19,208 bases of DNA from an uncultured Ruminococcus sp. (GTDB lineage: Bacteria > Bacillota > Clostridia > Oscillospirales > Ruminococcaceae), in assembly GCF_946187255.1 (NCBI RefSeq), contig NZ_CAMHRZ010000037.1, positions 1-19,208 on the forward strand. Direction: 5' to 3'. The first letter of the stretch is position 1; each line of letters opens with the position of its first letter. Of this stretch, positions 7,365 to 14,385 are shown one piece after another. Under the pieces are notes generated by a model, which saw only the letters and a list, made by a program, of their open reading frames with translations, was not told where the DNA came from and searched no databases. A program made the position numbers and the translations under genes.

Positions 7365-8051
7365 TTACTGTCCGTAGTAGGCATTCTTGCCGTGTTTGCG
7401 CAAATAGTGCTTGTCAAGCAGTTCCTGCTGTATCGGTGCTATTCCGGGATTCAGCATTATCGTATGGAAGTTCATGAAAGCGGCTTCCTCCAGCACAACG
7501 GAATTATGCACTGCATCGAATGCATCCTTGCCCCATGTGAAAGGTCCGTGGCTGTGTACCAGCACTGCGGGTATGCTCATGGGGTCGATGCCCTTGAAAG
7601 CCTCGATAATGACAGTGCCTGTTTCCTTTTCGTACTCCCCTGCTATCTCCTCGGGAGTCATCTTTCTTGTGCAGGGTATCTCGCCGTAGAAATAGTCGCC
7701 CTGTGTGGTGCCGTAGGGAATAATGCCCTTGCCCGCCTGTGCAAAGCTGGCTGCCCATTTGCTGTGAGTGTGTACTATGCCGCCTACCCCGGGGAACGCC
7801 TTGTAAAGCTCCAGATGTGTGGGCGTATCGCTGGATGGCTTGTAATGACCCTCAACTATATTTCCGTCAAGATCGACTACCACCATATCCTCCGCTTTCA
7901 TGCCGTCGTATTCCACACCCGATGGCTTTATCACCACAAGTCCGCTCTCACGGTCTATCTCCGAGACATTTCCCCAGGTGAATTTAACAAGTCCGTATTT
8001 CGGCAGCAGCAGATTTGCTTCCAGCACCTTCTGTTTGAGTTCTTCTAACAT
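7365..8051 (-). CDS. araD: L-ribulose-5-phosphate 4-epimerase
   Basis: Zinc enzyme that converts L-ribulose-5-phosphate to D-xylulose-5-phosphate by retro-aldol chemistry, feeding arabinose carbon into the pentose phosphate pathway. The class II aldolase fold is clear in 228 residues. GNVSEID, IKPSGV and SSDTPTHL (Asp75) bind substrate or lie near the metal. HTH at 94-96 and His168 in HSHGPF match the zinc histidines of the E. coli enzyme. Asp119 in TTQGDYF and a C-terminal tyrosine (NAYYGQ) match the proposed acid/base pair. GGGAGG precedes the ATG by 7 nt. The family also includes L-fuculose-phosphate aldolase and UlaF/SgbE, but overall sequence and the nearby ribulokinase-like gene favour AraD. 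Confidence 0.95.
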   Translation of the reverse strand: MLEELKQKVLEANLLLPKYGLVKFTWGNVSEIDRESGLVVIKPSGVEYDGMKAEDMVVVDLDGNIVEGHYKPSSDTPTHLELYKAFPGVGGIVHTHSKWAASFAQAGKGIIPYGTTQGDYFYGEIPCTRKMTPEEIAGEYEKETGTVIIEAFKGIDPMSIPAVLVHSHGPFTWGKDAFDAVHNSVVLEEAAFMNFHTIMLNPGIAPIQQELLDKHYLRKHGKNAYYGQ

Positions 8052-8073
8052 AGTATTTCCTCCCGCTCATCTG

Positions 8074-8526
8074 TTAAAAACTGTAATACATAAAATTGCC
8101 GTTCTTTTTGAAACCGAAGTCGGTATACAGCAGCACGCCCATATCCGAAGCGGTTATATGCACAGCACCGCAGCCCGCTTTTCTCGCTTCGTCCACCACC
8201 AGCGACAGCAGCTTTTTCGCTATGCCCTTTCTGCGGTAGTTCGGGTCAGTGAACATACTGGAAAGCAGTCCCAGTTTGCCCGACGGGCAGCCGAAATAGG
8301 GCGGCTTCTCAACTATCGACATACCGCTGGTGCCTATTATCTTGTCACCGTCCACCGCCAGCCACGATACGAAAGTACCGTCAGCTATATGCCTTTTATA
8401 ATAGTCTGCAAGTGCGGGCCGCAGGTCGATATCCTCCTTCGCGCCCTCCTCCCGCAGCTGGTTTATCCTCATGGCTATAAAGGTATCAAGGTCTTTTTCT
8501 TCCAAACGCCTGTATGCTATCTCCAT
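8074..8526 (-). CDS. GNAT-family N-acetyltransferase
   Basis: Single-domain acetyltransferase of about 150 residues. The acetyl-CoA loop appears as YRRKGIAKKLL after the strand LGLLSSMFTDPN. The C-terminal part has the usual ITASDMGVLLYTDFGF. The substrate is unknown; the long FVSWLAVDGDKIIGTSGMS segment is standard central sheet. Two starts are possible. The GTG at 8535 overlaps the stop of the upstream nucleotidyltransferase gene. The ATG at 8526 has AAAGG 8 nt upstream, and I chose it. Either way it is tightly coupled to the AadA-like gene. AadA-like plus GNAT side by side recalls drug-modifying pairs, but that is only suggestive. Confidence 0.87.
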   Translation of the reverse strand: MEIAYRRLEEKDLDTFIAMRINQLREEGAKEDIDLRPALADYYKRHIADGTFVSWLAVDGDKIIGTSGMSIVEKPPYFGCPSGKLGLLSSMFTDPNYRRKGIAKKLLSLVVDEARKAGCGAVHITASDMGVLLYTDFGFKKNGNFMYYSF

Positions 8527-8531
8527 ATCAT

Positions 8532-9314
8532 TCACCTTTCTTCCGCCCGAACATACGGACTTATTTCTCCCAGCATATATCCTGCGTACTCTTTTGCAAG
8601 AGCACTGTCATACTCCCCTGCTTCGGCTGAAAAATATTCATCCAGCGCCGCACTAATCAGACTGTGGTATTTTTGTAGGAGATTCTCCAATCCCCATTCG
8701 CCGCCCTCTTTTTTCGAGAGTATCAGCCCATCACGGCAGTAAGCCAGCACCCGTGTCAGGTTCAGTATGATGTACATCGGGTCATCAAGTATATCCTCTT
8801 CGGCATTTTCGATATCGCACCAAATGCTGTCGAGAAAATATGCCTTGTCTACCGCACCGAAAACTTCATCTATGGGTTTGCCATAAAGGGTCTTGCCGCA
8901 GTGTGTGACTATTGTGAAATGCGCCGCAAGGTCTTTATCCTCGCCTTTCATGTTTTGGATATAGCCCTCGGGGTCAGATTTGTACCAGCCCAGAGTACCC
9001 GAAGAAAAATGCAGTTCAAAGGGCGTGGGATAGACGAAAGGTCTGCACACACCTGCTTTTACTACGCTCATCTCGATACCCTTGGCAGGGGCTTTTTCAT
9101 TCAGGGCAACAACCATTTTCATGAATCGCCGTTTTATATCATCGGTTATTGTATCACTGACAACTACGATAAGATCGATATCGCTTTTTTCGGGATTGAA
9201 ACACCCCATCACCGCAGAGCCGTGGAGATATATCCCCACAAGGTCATCGCCCAGTATTTCAATGCTTTCCCTGACGAAAACATCCGTCAGGGAACTGTAT
9301 GTATCTTTACTCAT
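8532..9314 (-). CDS. AadA-like aminoglycoside nucleotidyltransferase family protein
   Basis: The protein has the nucleotidyltransferase-fold core LHGSAVMG followed by SDIDLIVVV, whose two aspartates bind metal. A third acidic residue follows in GIEMSVV, matching the catalytic Glu of AadA. The C-terminal helical half resembles the AadA domain: ILNLTRVLAYCRDG, then SKKEGGEWGLENL, then YAGYMLGEISPYV. AadA enzymes adenylylate streptomycin or spectinomycin. Chromosomal relatives of unknown substrate are common, so resistance is not established. The reading frame is open to 9494, but the real start is the ATG at 9314, giving 260 residues, the usual AadA length. It overlaps the upstream YjbR stop as ATGA. 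It shows no sign of recent transfer such as a flanking mobile element. Confidence 0.85.
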   Translation of the reverse strand: MSKDTYSSLTDVFVRESIEILGDDLVGIYLHGSAVMGCFNPEKSDIDLIVVVSDTITDDIKRRFMKMVVALNEKAPAKGIEMSVVKAGVCRPFVYPTPFELHFSSGTLGWYKSDPEGYIQNMKGEDKDLAAHFTIVTHCGKTLYGKPIDEVFGAVDKAYFLDSIWCDIENAEEDILDDPMYIILNLTRVLAYCRDGLILSKKEGGEWGLENLLQKYHSLISAALDEYFSAEAGEYDSALAKEYAGYMLGEISPYVRAEER

Positions 9315-9691
9315 TGCTTTTTCTTTTTCGGCTTTTTGTCCGTCAGCTGAAAGCTCTGCTCGATCAGCCCGCATATCTCTCCGAAATCGGTGTCGCTGTC
9401 GATGAGTATGCTCACCCACAGCCGCTTGTTCATGTGATACGCCCGCAGAAAGCCCGCCCGCTGTACCAGTATATCCACCAGCAGCGGGTCGCACTTCACG
9501 TTCATCACATCGGCAGTGCCCTCACCCTCTATGCCGAGAGTACTGCGTTTGACTTTCATTATTATCCCGAACCATTTTTTGGTATCGTTATGGCGGAACA
9601 CCGCTGTGTCAAAGTCCCCCTCAAACAGGTATTCAGGACTGACAGAATATTCCTTTTTGATAAAGCCGATTATCTTTTCCCGTCCGTTCAT
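9311..9691 (-). CDS. MmcQ/YjbR-family protein
   Basis: This 126-residue protein has the small CyaY-like layout of the YjbR family, often described as DNA-binding although the role is not settled. The best marks are the central FGIIMKV strand, the VMNVKCDP segment, GFLRAYHMNKRLWVSILID (matching the family GYHMNKxHW block) and a basic tail (KKPKKKKQ). No strong ribosome site precedes the ATG, so translation may depend on the upstream gene, which ends 21 bp away. It overlaps the AadA-like gene by 4 bp. Confidence 0.82.
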   Translation of the reverse strand: MNGREKIIGFIKKEYSVSPEYLFEGDFDTAVFRHNDTKKWFGIIMKVKRSTLGIEGEGTADVMNVKCDPLLVDILVQRAGFLRAYHMNKRLWVSILIDSDTDFGEICGLIEQSFQLTDKKPKKKKQ

Positions 9692-9712
9692 AGCTTGTCG
9701 ATTCGCAGGATA

Positions 9713-10252
9713 TCAATCCTCCGTATCCTCGCATATCTCCATGTACTCATCCAGCAGATCGGAGGGCGGATTGAGATGCGCTGCCCTTTCACGCTCCTTG
9801 CCATCGGGCGGTGCCTGCTCCACGTTTATCACTACCGACTCCCTGTCCTCTCCGATGCCGAAAAAGCCCTCTTCTTCCAGCCTTTTCAGCGCTTCTGTCA
9901 TGGAATCCATCCTGGTGTACCACTCATGGTCGTAGAGGTATTCCTCGTCCATTTCGCTCTCGCGCTCCGCCAGCAGCTTGTCCGATCCCGCAAAGAACTC
10001 CTCATGTCTGTATGCACAGTAGGGCGAATCCGCAAAATCCCACTTCCACCATGCCTTGTCCTTTTCCGCTACCTCATCCTCTACCAGCGACTTCTCGTAA
10101 GCCTCCTTGCTCCACGCCGAGAAATAAGGGCGCAGACCCTCATCAAAGATGAACACATAGAAGTAAAAATCCTCCTTGCGGTCTTCTTTCAGCGCTTCCA
10201 CACTTTTCCTGAAAGCCTCCTTGAACACCTCTGTCATTTCCTCGCTGTACAT
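9713..10252 (-). CDS. DUF4303-like protein
   Basis: Acidic 179-residue protein without signal peptide or membrane spans. The layout resembles DUF4303 proteins as I remember them: an N-terminal EDFYFYVFIFDEG strand with conserved aromatics, then WWKWDFADSPY, then a helical region ending in GFFGIGEDRESVVINVEQAPP. That match comes from memory and was not tested. The function is unknown; some relatives occur beside toxin-immunity genes. AGGAGG is spaced 9 nt before the ATG. It lies 33 bp downstream of the FGGY kinase gene and 21 bp upstream of the YjbR-type gene, so it is probably in the same transcript. Confidence 0.72.
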   Translation of the reverse strand: MYSEEMTEVFKEAFRKSVEALKEDRKEDFYFYVFIFDEGLRPYFSAWSKEAYEKSLVEDEVAEKDKAWWKWDFADSPYCAYRHEEFFAGSDKLLAERESEMDEEYLYDHEWYTRMDSMTEALKRLEEEGFFGIGEDRESVVINVEQAPPDGKERERAAHLNPPSDLLDEYMEICEDTED

Positions 10253-10285
10253 ATCATTATTCCTCCTTTGCTTTGCATAGATATA

Positions 10286-11866
10286 TCATATCTCCCCGAG
10301 GACTTTAGCCGCCGCCAGTCCTGCGGAGTAATTTTCCATATACTTTTTCCAGCCCTCTGCGCCCTTTGCATCGGGTGCGAGAGTTGACTTCTCCATCCCC
10401 GAGAAAGCGCGTTTTTCAAGCCAGTCCGCCAGAGTCTCGCCCTGTTTTTCGATGCCGAATGCCGCCAGCAGAGCCATACCCCAGGCACCGCCTTCGCCAG
10501 CGGTGGACATAACGCTCACCTCACTGCCAAGCGCATCCGCCAGCAGCTGCTGTGCCGCACCTTTCACCTTGAAAAGTCCGCCGTGACCTGTTATGCTCTT
10601 CGGCTGAACGCCCTCTTTCTCAAAGAGTATGTCATTGCCCGCTTTCAGCGCCGCCATAGCACCGTAAAGCTCAGCGCGGAAGAAATCCGCAAGAGTCATG
10701 TCACTGTCGGGCTGACGGAAATACATAGGCTTGCCGCTTGCCAGTCCCACAACAGGCTCACCCGAGATAGTATTATACGAAACAACACCGCCGCAGTCGG
10801 GCGCACCCTTCAGTGCGTTCTTATAGAGCAGTTCATACGCGGTGGATACATCAACGGGACTGCCCGCCAGCTTCGAGAACTCTATAAACATATTCACCCA
10901 CTTGTCCAGCTCACCGCAGCAGTTGTTGCAGTGTACCATCGCCACGTCCGCACCGTCGGGAGTTGTCACCACATCTATCTGCGGATAATGACCTTTCATG
11001 GGCTTTTCAAGCACTATCATCGAGAATATGGAAGTTCCCGCCGATACGTTTCCTGTGCCCTCACGGACTGCATTCGTTGCCGCCATGCCTGTGCCCGCAT
11101 CGCCTTCGGGCGGACAGAAAGGTATACCCGCTTTCAGGTCGCCCTCGGGGTCAAGCAGCTTTGCGCCCTCTGCCGTCAGCTTTGCGCCGCTTCCCTGCAC
11201 CGCTGTATGCACCGCAGGAAGTATTTCCTCAATATCCCAGCCAAACGCCTTTACGTTGTCGAGACTGCGGAATTTCTCCAGCATAGCCTTGTCGTAAGCG
11301 CCGTCCCTCACAGGGAACATACCCGACGCATCACCAACGCCCAATTCCCTCTCGCCTGTCAGCAGGAAGTGTACGAAACCTGCCAGAGTGTTGAGGTGGG
11401 CTATATCCTTAACGTGGGGCTCCTTGTTGAGTATCGCCTGATAGAGATGTGCAATGCTCCATCTTTCGGGGATGTTGAAGCCGAAAAGCTCTGTCAGCTC
11501 CGCAGCCGCCGCACCTGTCATGGTGTTGCGCCATGTCCTGAAAGGTACCAGCAGTTCGTCATTGCTGTCAAACGCCAGATATCCGTGCATCATGGCAGAT
11601 ATTCCCATTCCCCCGAAAGCGGTCAGCTTAACGCCGTACTTTTCAGCCACATCTTTTTTCAGGTCGGCATAGCAGTCCTGCAAGCCGTTTATTATGTCCT
11701 CGCGGGAGTATGTCCAGACATTGTTTTCCAGCCTGTTTTCCCAAGCGTGAGAACCTCCCGCCACAGGTGCAAGGGTCTCATCTACCAGACAAGCCTTGAT
11801 ACGGGTGGAGCCGAATTCTATACCGAGATATGTCTTTCCCTGTTCGATCATTTCCTTAGTTGTCAT
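10286..11866 (-). CDS. FGGY-family carbohydrate kinase, likely L-ribulokinase (AraK type)
   Basis: Sugar kinase that phosphorylates a ketose or polyol with ATP. The N-terminal domain starts with the phosphate loop YLGIEFGSTRIK, which has Glu where most FGGY kinases have Asp. The catalytic aspartate is in PEGDAGTGMAATNAV, followed by NVSAGTS. The C-terminal ATP-binding block is GHGGLFKVKGAAQQLLADALG and EGGAWGMALLA. At 526 residues it is normal length. Clostridia use a ribulokinase (AraK) distinct from classical AraB, and this protein sits upstream of araD behind an AraR-like box, which makes L-ribulokinase the best guess. Xylulokinase-type activity is the alternative. AAAGGAG precedes the ATG by 7 nt. 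Confidence 0.88.
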   Translation of the reverse strand: MTTKEMIEQGKTYLGIEFGSTRIKACLVDETLAPVAGGSHAWENRLENNVWTYSREDIINGLQDCYADLKKDVAEKYGVKLTAFGGMGISAMMHGYLAFDSNDELLVPFRTWRNTMTGAAAAELTELFGFNIPERWSIAHLYQAILNKEPHVKDIAHLNTLAGFVHFLLTGERELGVGDASGMFPVRDGAYDKAMLEKFRSLDNVKAFGWDIEEILPAVHTAVQGSGAKLTAEGAKLLDPEGDLKAGIPFCPPEGDAGTGMAATNAVREGTGNVSAGTSIFSMIVLEKPMKGHYPQIDVVTTPDGADVAMVHCNNCCGELDKWVNMFIEFSKLAGSPVDVSTAYELLYKNALKGAPDCGGVVSYNTISGEPVVGLASGKPMYFRQPDSDMTLADFFRAELYGAMAALKAGNDILFEKEGVQPKSITGHGGLFKVKGAAQQLLADALGSEVSVMSTAGEGGAWGMALLAAFGIEKQGETLADWLEKRAFSGMEKSTLAPDAKGAEGWKKYMENYSAGLAAAKVLGEI

Positions 11867-11930
11867 GTCAATTCTCCTTTGGCAATATCACAGCCGCCCG
11901 CACCCAAACAGCGTAACAAGGCGGCATTTG

Positions 11931-11977
11931 TCCGCGATTGCGGGAATGCATCTCCGATGAAGATATACCGTTCCCGC
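11931..11977 (-). other. Structured 5' leader of the kinase gene
   Basis: In the leader, GCGGGAA (11977-11971) can pair with TTCCCGC (11946-11940). The latter can instead pair through CCGC with the following GCGG (11935-11932). These two folds exclude each other. No T-run follows either, so any effect would be on RNA stability or translation. I matched it to no known riboswitch. Confidence 0.4.
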
Positions 11978-11980
11978 GAA

Positions 11981-11992
11981 TTGTACCTACAA
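11981..11992 (-). promoter_or_regulatory. AraR-box-like operator
   Basis: Minus strand TTGTA-GG-TACAA is a near-perfect palindrome. It matches 11 of 12 core positions of the Bacillus AraR box (TTGTACGTACAA). It overlaps the predicted start site of the kinase transcript, the expected place for a repressor that is released by arabinose. No araR gene is in the window. Confidence 0.6.
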
Positions 11993-11995
11993 CCA

Positions 11996-12024
11996 ATTAT
12001 ACCACAACGAACAGATAATTACAA
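11996..12024 (-). promoter_or_regulatory. Promoter of the FGGY kinase operon
   Basis: Minus-strand TTGTAA (12024-12019) and TATAAT (12001-11996) are 17 bp apart. The -35 matches four of six consensus bases and the -10 is perfect. The start site should be near 11989, giving a leader of about 120 nt before the kinase ATG. Confidence 0.75.
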
Positions 12025-12075
12025 GACGTTTAACTTTCATTAATTGTGGATTTATTCACGTTAATTGCGATGATA

Positions 12076-13098
12076 TCACTCCGCATCGTCAACAGGTCTG
12101 CCGCAGAACTCCGCCATAGCCTTTATCTTCACCATTGCATCCGCAAACTGCTTCGGTGTGAGGGACTGAGCGCCGTCGCTCCATGCGTGTTCGGGGTCGA
12201 TGTGTGCTTCTATCTCCAGTGCGTGACAGCCCACCGCTATCGCACCAAGCGCACAGGGTTCAACGAGAGAAGCAACGCCCGTTGCATGACTGGGATCAAC
12301 AGTCAGCGGGAGATGTGTCTTCTGTTTCAGCAGAGGTATGCTCGCCAGATCGAGAACGTTTCTCGTGGCAGTCTCAAAGGTTCGTATGCCCCTTTCACAG
12401 AGGATCACCTGACTGTTGCCCTCACTCATAATGTACTCCGCCGACATCAGCAGTTCCTGCAATGTGCCCGAAAGACCTCTTTTCAGCAGTATGGGCTTGT
12501 TGAGCCTGCCCAGCGCTTTCAGCAGAGTGAAGTTCTGGGAATTTCTGGCACCCACCTGAATGATATCCACATCAGCGAACAGGTCAATATCGGATACATC
12601 CATTATCTCGGTGACGATGGGCAGACCAGTTTCTGCGCGGGCTTTTTTGAGTATCTCGATGCCCTCCTTGCCAAGTCCCTGAAAAGCGTAGGGCGAAGTT
12701 CTCGGCTTGAACGCACCGCCGCGAAGCATAGTCGCGCCCGCCTTTTTGACCTCTATCGCCGTCTTTATGGTCTGCTCCTCAGTCTCAACGGAACAGGGAC
12801 CTGCGATCACCTGCAAGCGGTCGCCGCCCAGTTTTCTTCCGCGAACATCGATCACGGTATCCAGCGGGTGGAAACGGCGGTTGGCGTTCTTGTAGGGCTC
12901 CTGCACGCGCTTTACGGTATCGACGATATCCTTCGCCTGCACCGACTCGATATCCACCGCAGTGGTATCACCGATAAGCCCGATGATCTTCGAATGTACG
13001 CCCTCCACCAGATTGGACTTTACATCGAACCTTGACAGCCACTCTATCAGCTCGTTGATCTGCTTCTGCTGTGCTCCGTCTTTCAATACGATTATCAT
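12076..13098 (-). CDS. aroF: 3-deoxy-7-phosphoheptulonate synthase (DAHP synthase, type I-beta)
   Basis: First enzyme of the shikimate pathway, joining phosphoenolpyruvate and erythrose-4-phosphate. The 340 residues begin with a ferredoxin-like regulatory domain (about 1-70) of the kind that senses aromatic amino acids in the Thermotoga enzyme. The catalytic barrel follows: IAGPCSVE, LRGGAFKPRTSPYAFQGLG, QVGARNSQNF, KPILLKRG and DPSHATG. The metal ligands are all present: Cys102, His271, Glu297 and Asp308, matching the Thermotoga positions within one. AGGAGG precedes the ATG by about 8 nt. It stands apart from its neighbours, with no other aro gene in view. A strong terminator hairpin lies about 60 bp upstream. 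Confidence 0.96.
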   Translation of the reverse strand: MIIVLKDGAQQKQINELIEWLSRFDVKSNLVEGVHSKIIGLIGDTTAVDIESVQAKDIVDTVKRVQEPYKNANRRFHPLDTVIDVRGRKLGGDRLQVIAGPCSVETEEQTIKTAIEVKKAGATMLRGGAFKPRTSPYAFQGLGKEGIEILKKARAETGLPIVTEIMDVSDIDLFADVDIIQVGARNSQNFTLLKALGRLNKPILLKRGLSGTLQELLMSAEYIMSEGNSQVILCERGIRTFETATRNVLDLASIPLLKQKTHLPLTVDPSHATGVASLVEPCALGAIAVGCHALEIEAHIDPEHAWSDGAQSLTPKQFADAMVKIKAMAEFCGRPVDDAE

Positions 13099-13158
13099 TT
13101 GAAATACCTCCTGTAAAATATTGGTCTAAACTGTAATTTTGTGTAAATGATTAGCTAT

Positions 13159-13192
13159 AAAAAAAAACGTGCCTTCGCAATACGAAAGCACG
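13159..13192 (-). terminator. Strong hairpin terminator upstream of aroF
   Basis: On the minus strand CGTGCTTTCG (13192-13183) pairs with CGAAGGCACG (13177-13168), a 10-bp stem with one G-T pair and a 5-nt loop. Nine T follow (13167-13159). It should end the transcript of the 13360 gene, or serve as an attenuator for aroF if a promoter lies upstream of it. Confidence 0.85.
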
Positions 13193-13359
13193 GAAATATA
13201 CTATGGAATATCACTCAGCCCAAAACACACCGAGCGTCCGTCCGCAATGCTTTCATACCACGACAAAAAGGCTCAAAGCCGAAAAATCGACCAAAGCCAA
13301 AAAAGTATGTAAAGACTGCAAAAACGGAAATACGGGACATACTGAGCCATTCCTTTCAA
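13193..13359 (-). other. Intergenic region before the aroF terminator
   Basis: No convincing gene is present. A short hairpin GGCT-TTG-AGCC (13280-13270) followed by TTTTTG on the minus strand could be a weak first terminator for the 13360 gene. No T-box sequence (TGGNACCGCG) or other riboswitch core was seen. Confidence 0.4.
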
Positions 13360-13707
13360 TTATTTCAACATATCGGATGCCGCTATCAGCTTGTCTGACA
13401 AAAGGCTGACGATGTTATCGCCCGCAAAGAAAACGGATAACTGCTGCTTTGTCTGCCCCACAACGCCGTGTACCAGGTTCAGTTTGGAATTTCCCGGCTG
13501 TACCACCCCGATCAGCAGATTGAACTTGCCCTCATGGGGTTCCTTCGCGCTGTCTATCAGCATCAGCACCTCATTCTCGCTGCCCGCTATTTTCAGGGAA
13601 AAACGCAGTGCTTTGCCTGTTTCAAGCTCTTCCGAGATTCCTTCACTCACATCCGTGACGACCTTTGAAAGCGCCCTTTTGAACTTCACTTTATTCTCAT
13701 TGGTCAT
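13360..13707 (-). CDS. Hypothetical protein, about 115 aa
   Basis: I do not recognise this small protein. It has no signal peptide or membrane span. It starts with a basic helix (ENKVKFKRALSKVV) and continues with alternating strand-like segments (ALRFSLKIAG, VLMLIDSAK, KFNLLIGVVQPGNSKLNLVHGV, LSVFFAGDNIVSLLSDKL). Its own consensus promoter lies just upstream, which argues that it is expressed. A GTG at 13722 would add five residues. The ATG at 13707 gives a more natural N-terminus, but neither start has a strong ribosome site. Transcription probably ends at the hairpin before aroF. Confidence 0.65.
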   Translation of the reverse strand: MTNENKVKFKRALSKVVTDVSEGISEELETGKALRFSLKIAGSENEVLMLIDSAKEPHEGKFNLLIGVVQPGNSKLNLVHGVVGQTKQQLSVFFAGDNIVSLLSDKLIAASDMLK

Positions 13708-13742
13708 AAAACTCACGCTCACTTTCGTGTCATCACAAGTGC

Positions 13743-13771
13743 ATTATACACTAACATCGCCCCATTGTCAA
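13743..13771 (-). promoter_or_regulatory. Consensus sigma-A promoter of the 13360 gene
   Basis: Minus-strand TTGACA (13771-13766) and TATAAT (13748-13743) are both perfect, with a 17-bp spacer. The start site should be near 13736, leaving a leader of about 30 nt to the ATG at 13707. Confidence 0.88.
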
Positions 13772-13807
13772 TAAAGCGTCCCAGTTTTTTACATTTTGTT
13801 AACATAT

Positions 13808-14368
13808 CTATTGCTTGTCGTAGTACGCCTTACCTTTGTCGGGCTTGAAGTATGTGCGCAGGTAGCCGTCCTTTGAGACCACAACGAACTCGTTGGTCTT
13901 TTCGAGGTAGTAGACATCGTCGCCGTCCTCTTTCTCGGTCTTGTGGAGGGCTTCGGGGTCGCTTACCACCTTTGAAGCGGCTTTGCGGTAGTCATCGGCA
14001 TTGTCAAAGCCCATTTCGATGCCGTGTTTCTCGTAGTGTTCATCCCGCTGCTTTTTGGTGCGGAACCAGAGATCCACATAGCTGCTGTCGTCCGCAGTGC
14101 TGTCTTCAATGCTTTCTTCGGAGCTTTCTTCTGCGATACTCTCATTCACTTCTTCGGAGACTTCCGTAACTTCGGGCTCTTCATATACGGACACCTCATC
14201 CGTTTTGGCAGAAGATATTTCATCGGGCAGACTTTCACCCGCCGACGATGCATCCTCTATGATAAGGTCATAGAGCGACTCATCCTGTCCCGCAGTATCG
14301 GCAGTACAGCCCGCAAGTCCCGTCAGCACCGCGAATACCGTCAGCATACATATCAATACTTTTTTCAT
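13808..14368 (-). CDS. Lipoprotein with C-terminal BECR-nuclease-like domain
   Basis: Exported, lipid-anchored protein of 186 residues. The signal peptide MKKVLICMLTVFAVLTGLAGC ends in the lipobox LAGC (Cys21). A long acidic Ser/Glu linker (about 22-98) follows, then a compact basic domain (about 103-186). That domain has the order HYEKHGIEMGF, DYRKAASKVV, DDVYYLEKTNEFVVVS and DGYLRTYFKP. From memory this resembles C-terminal RNase-type domains of polymorphic toxins and phage proteins (BECR fold: His early, then a Tyr/Thr/Arg strand pair). This was not confirmed. The ATG at 14368 follows GGGGGGTG at good spacing; upstream in-frame GTG/ATG codons are less likely. No immunity-like gene is adjacent on the same transcript. 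Confidence 0.82.
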   Translation of the reverse strand: MKKVLICMLTVFAVLTGLAGCTADTAGQDESLYDLIIEDASSAGESLPDEISSAKTDEVSVYEEPEVTEVSEEVNESIAEESSEESIEDSTADDSSYVDLWFRTKKQRDEHYEKHGIEMGFDNADDYRKAASKVVSDPEALHKTEKEDGDDVYYLEKTNEFVVVSKDGYLRTYFKPDKGKAYYDKQ

Positions 14369-14385
14369 AGATACACCCCCCACTA

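Noticed and set aside
9315..9494. N-terminal extension of the AadA-like protein
   Set aside because: The extra 60 residues lie inside the YjbR-type gene in another frame and do not resemble the AadA family. The ATG at 9314 gives the normal length.
9299..13035. Long plus-strand frames (9299-10387, 10583-12043, 12046-13035)
   Set aside because: Each is opposite a well-recognised minus-strand gene (nucleotidyltransferase, YjbR, DUF4303-like, FGGY kinase, aroF). None has a ribosome site or recognisable motif.
13099..13359. T-box leader for aroF
   Set aside because: A terminator hairpin is present, but no TGGNACCGCG sequence or specifier-loop structure was found.
13147..13398. 83-codon plus-strand frame in the region before aroF
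   Set aside because: Lysine-rich translation of AT-rich intergenic DNA, overlapping the terminator, with no ribosome site or motif.
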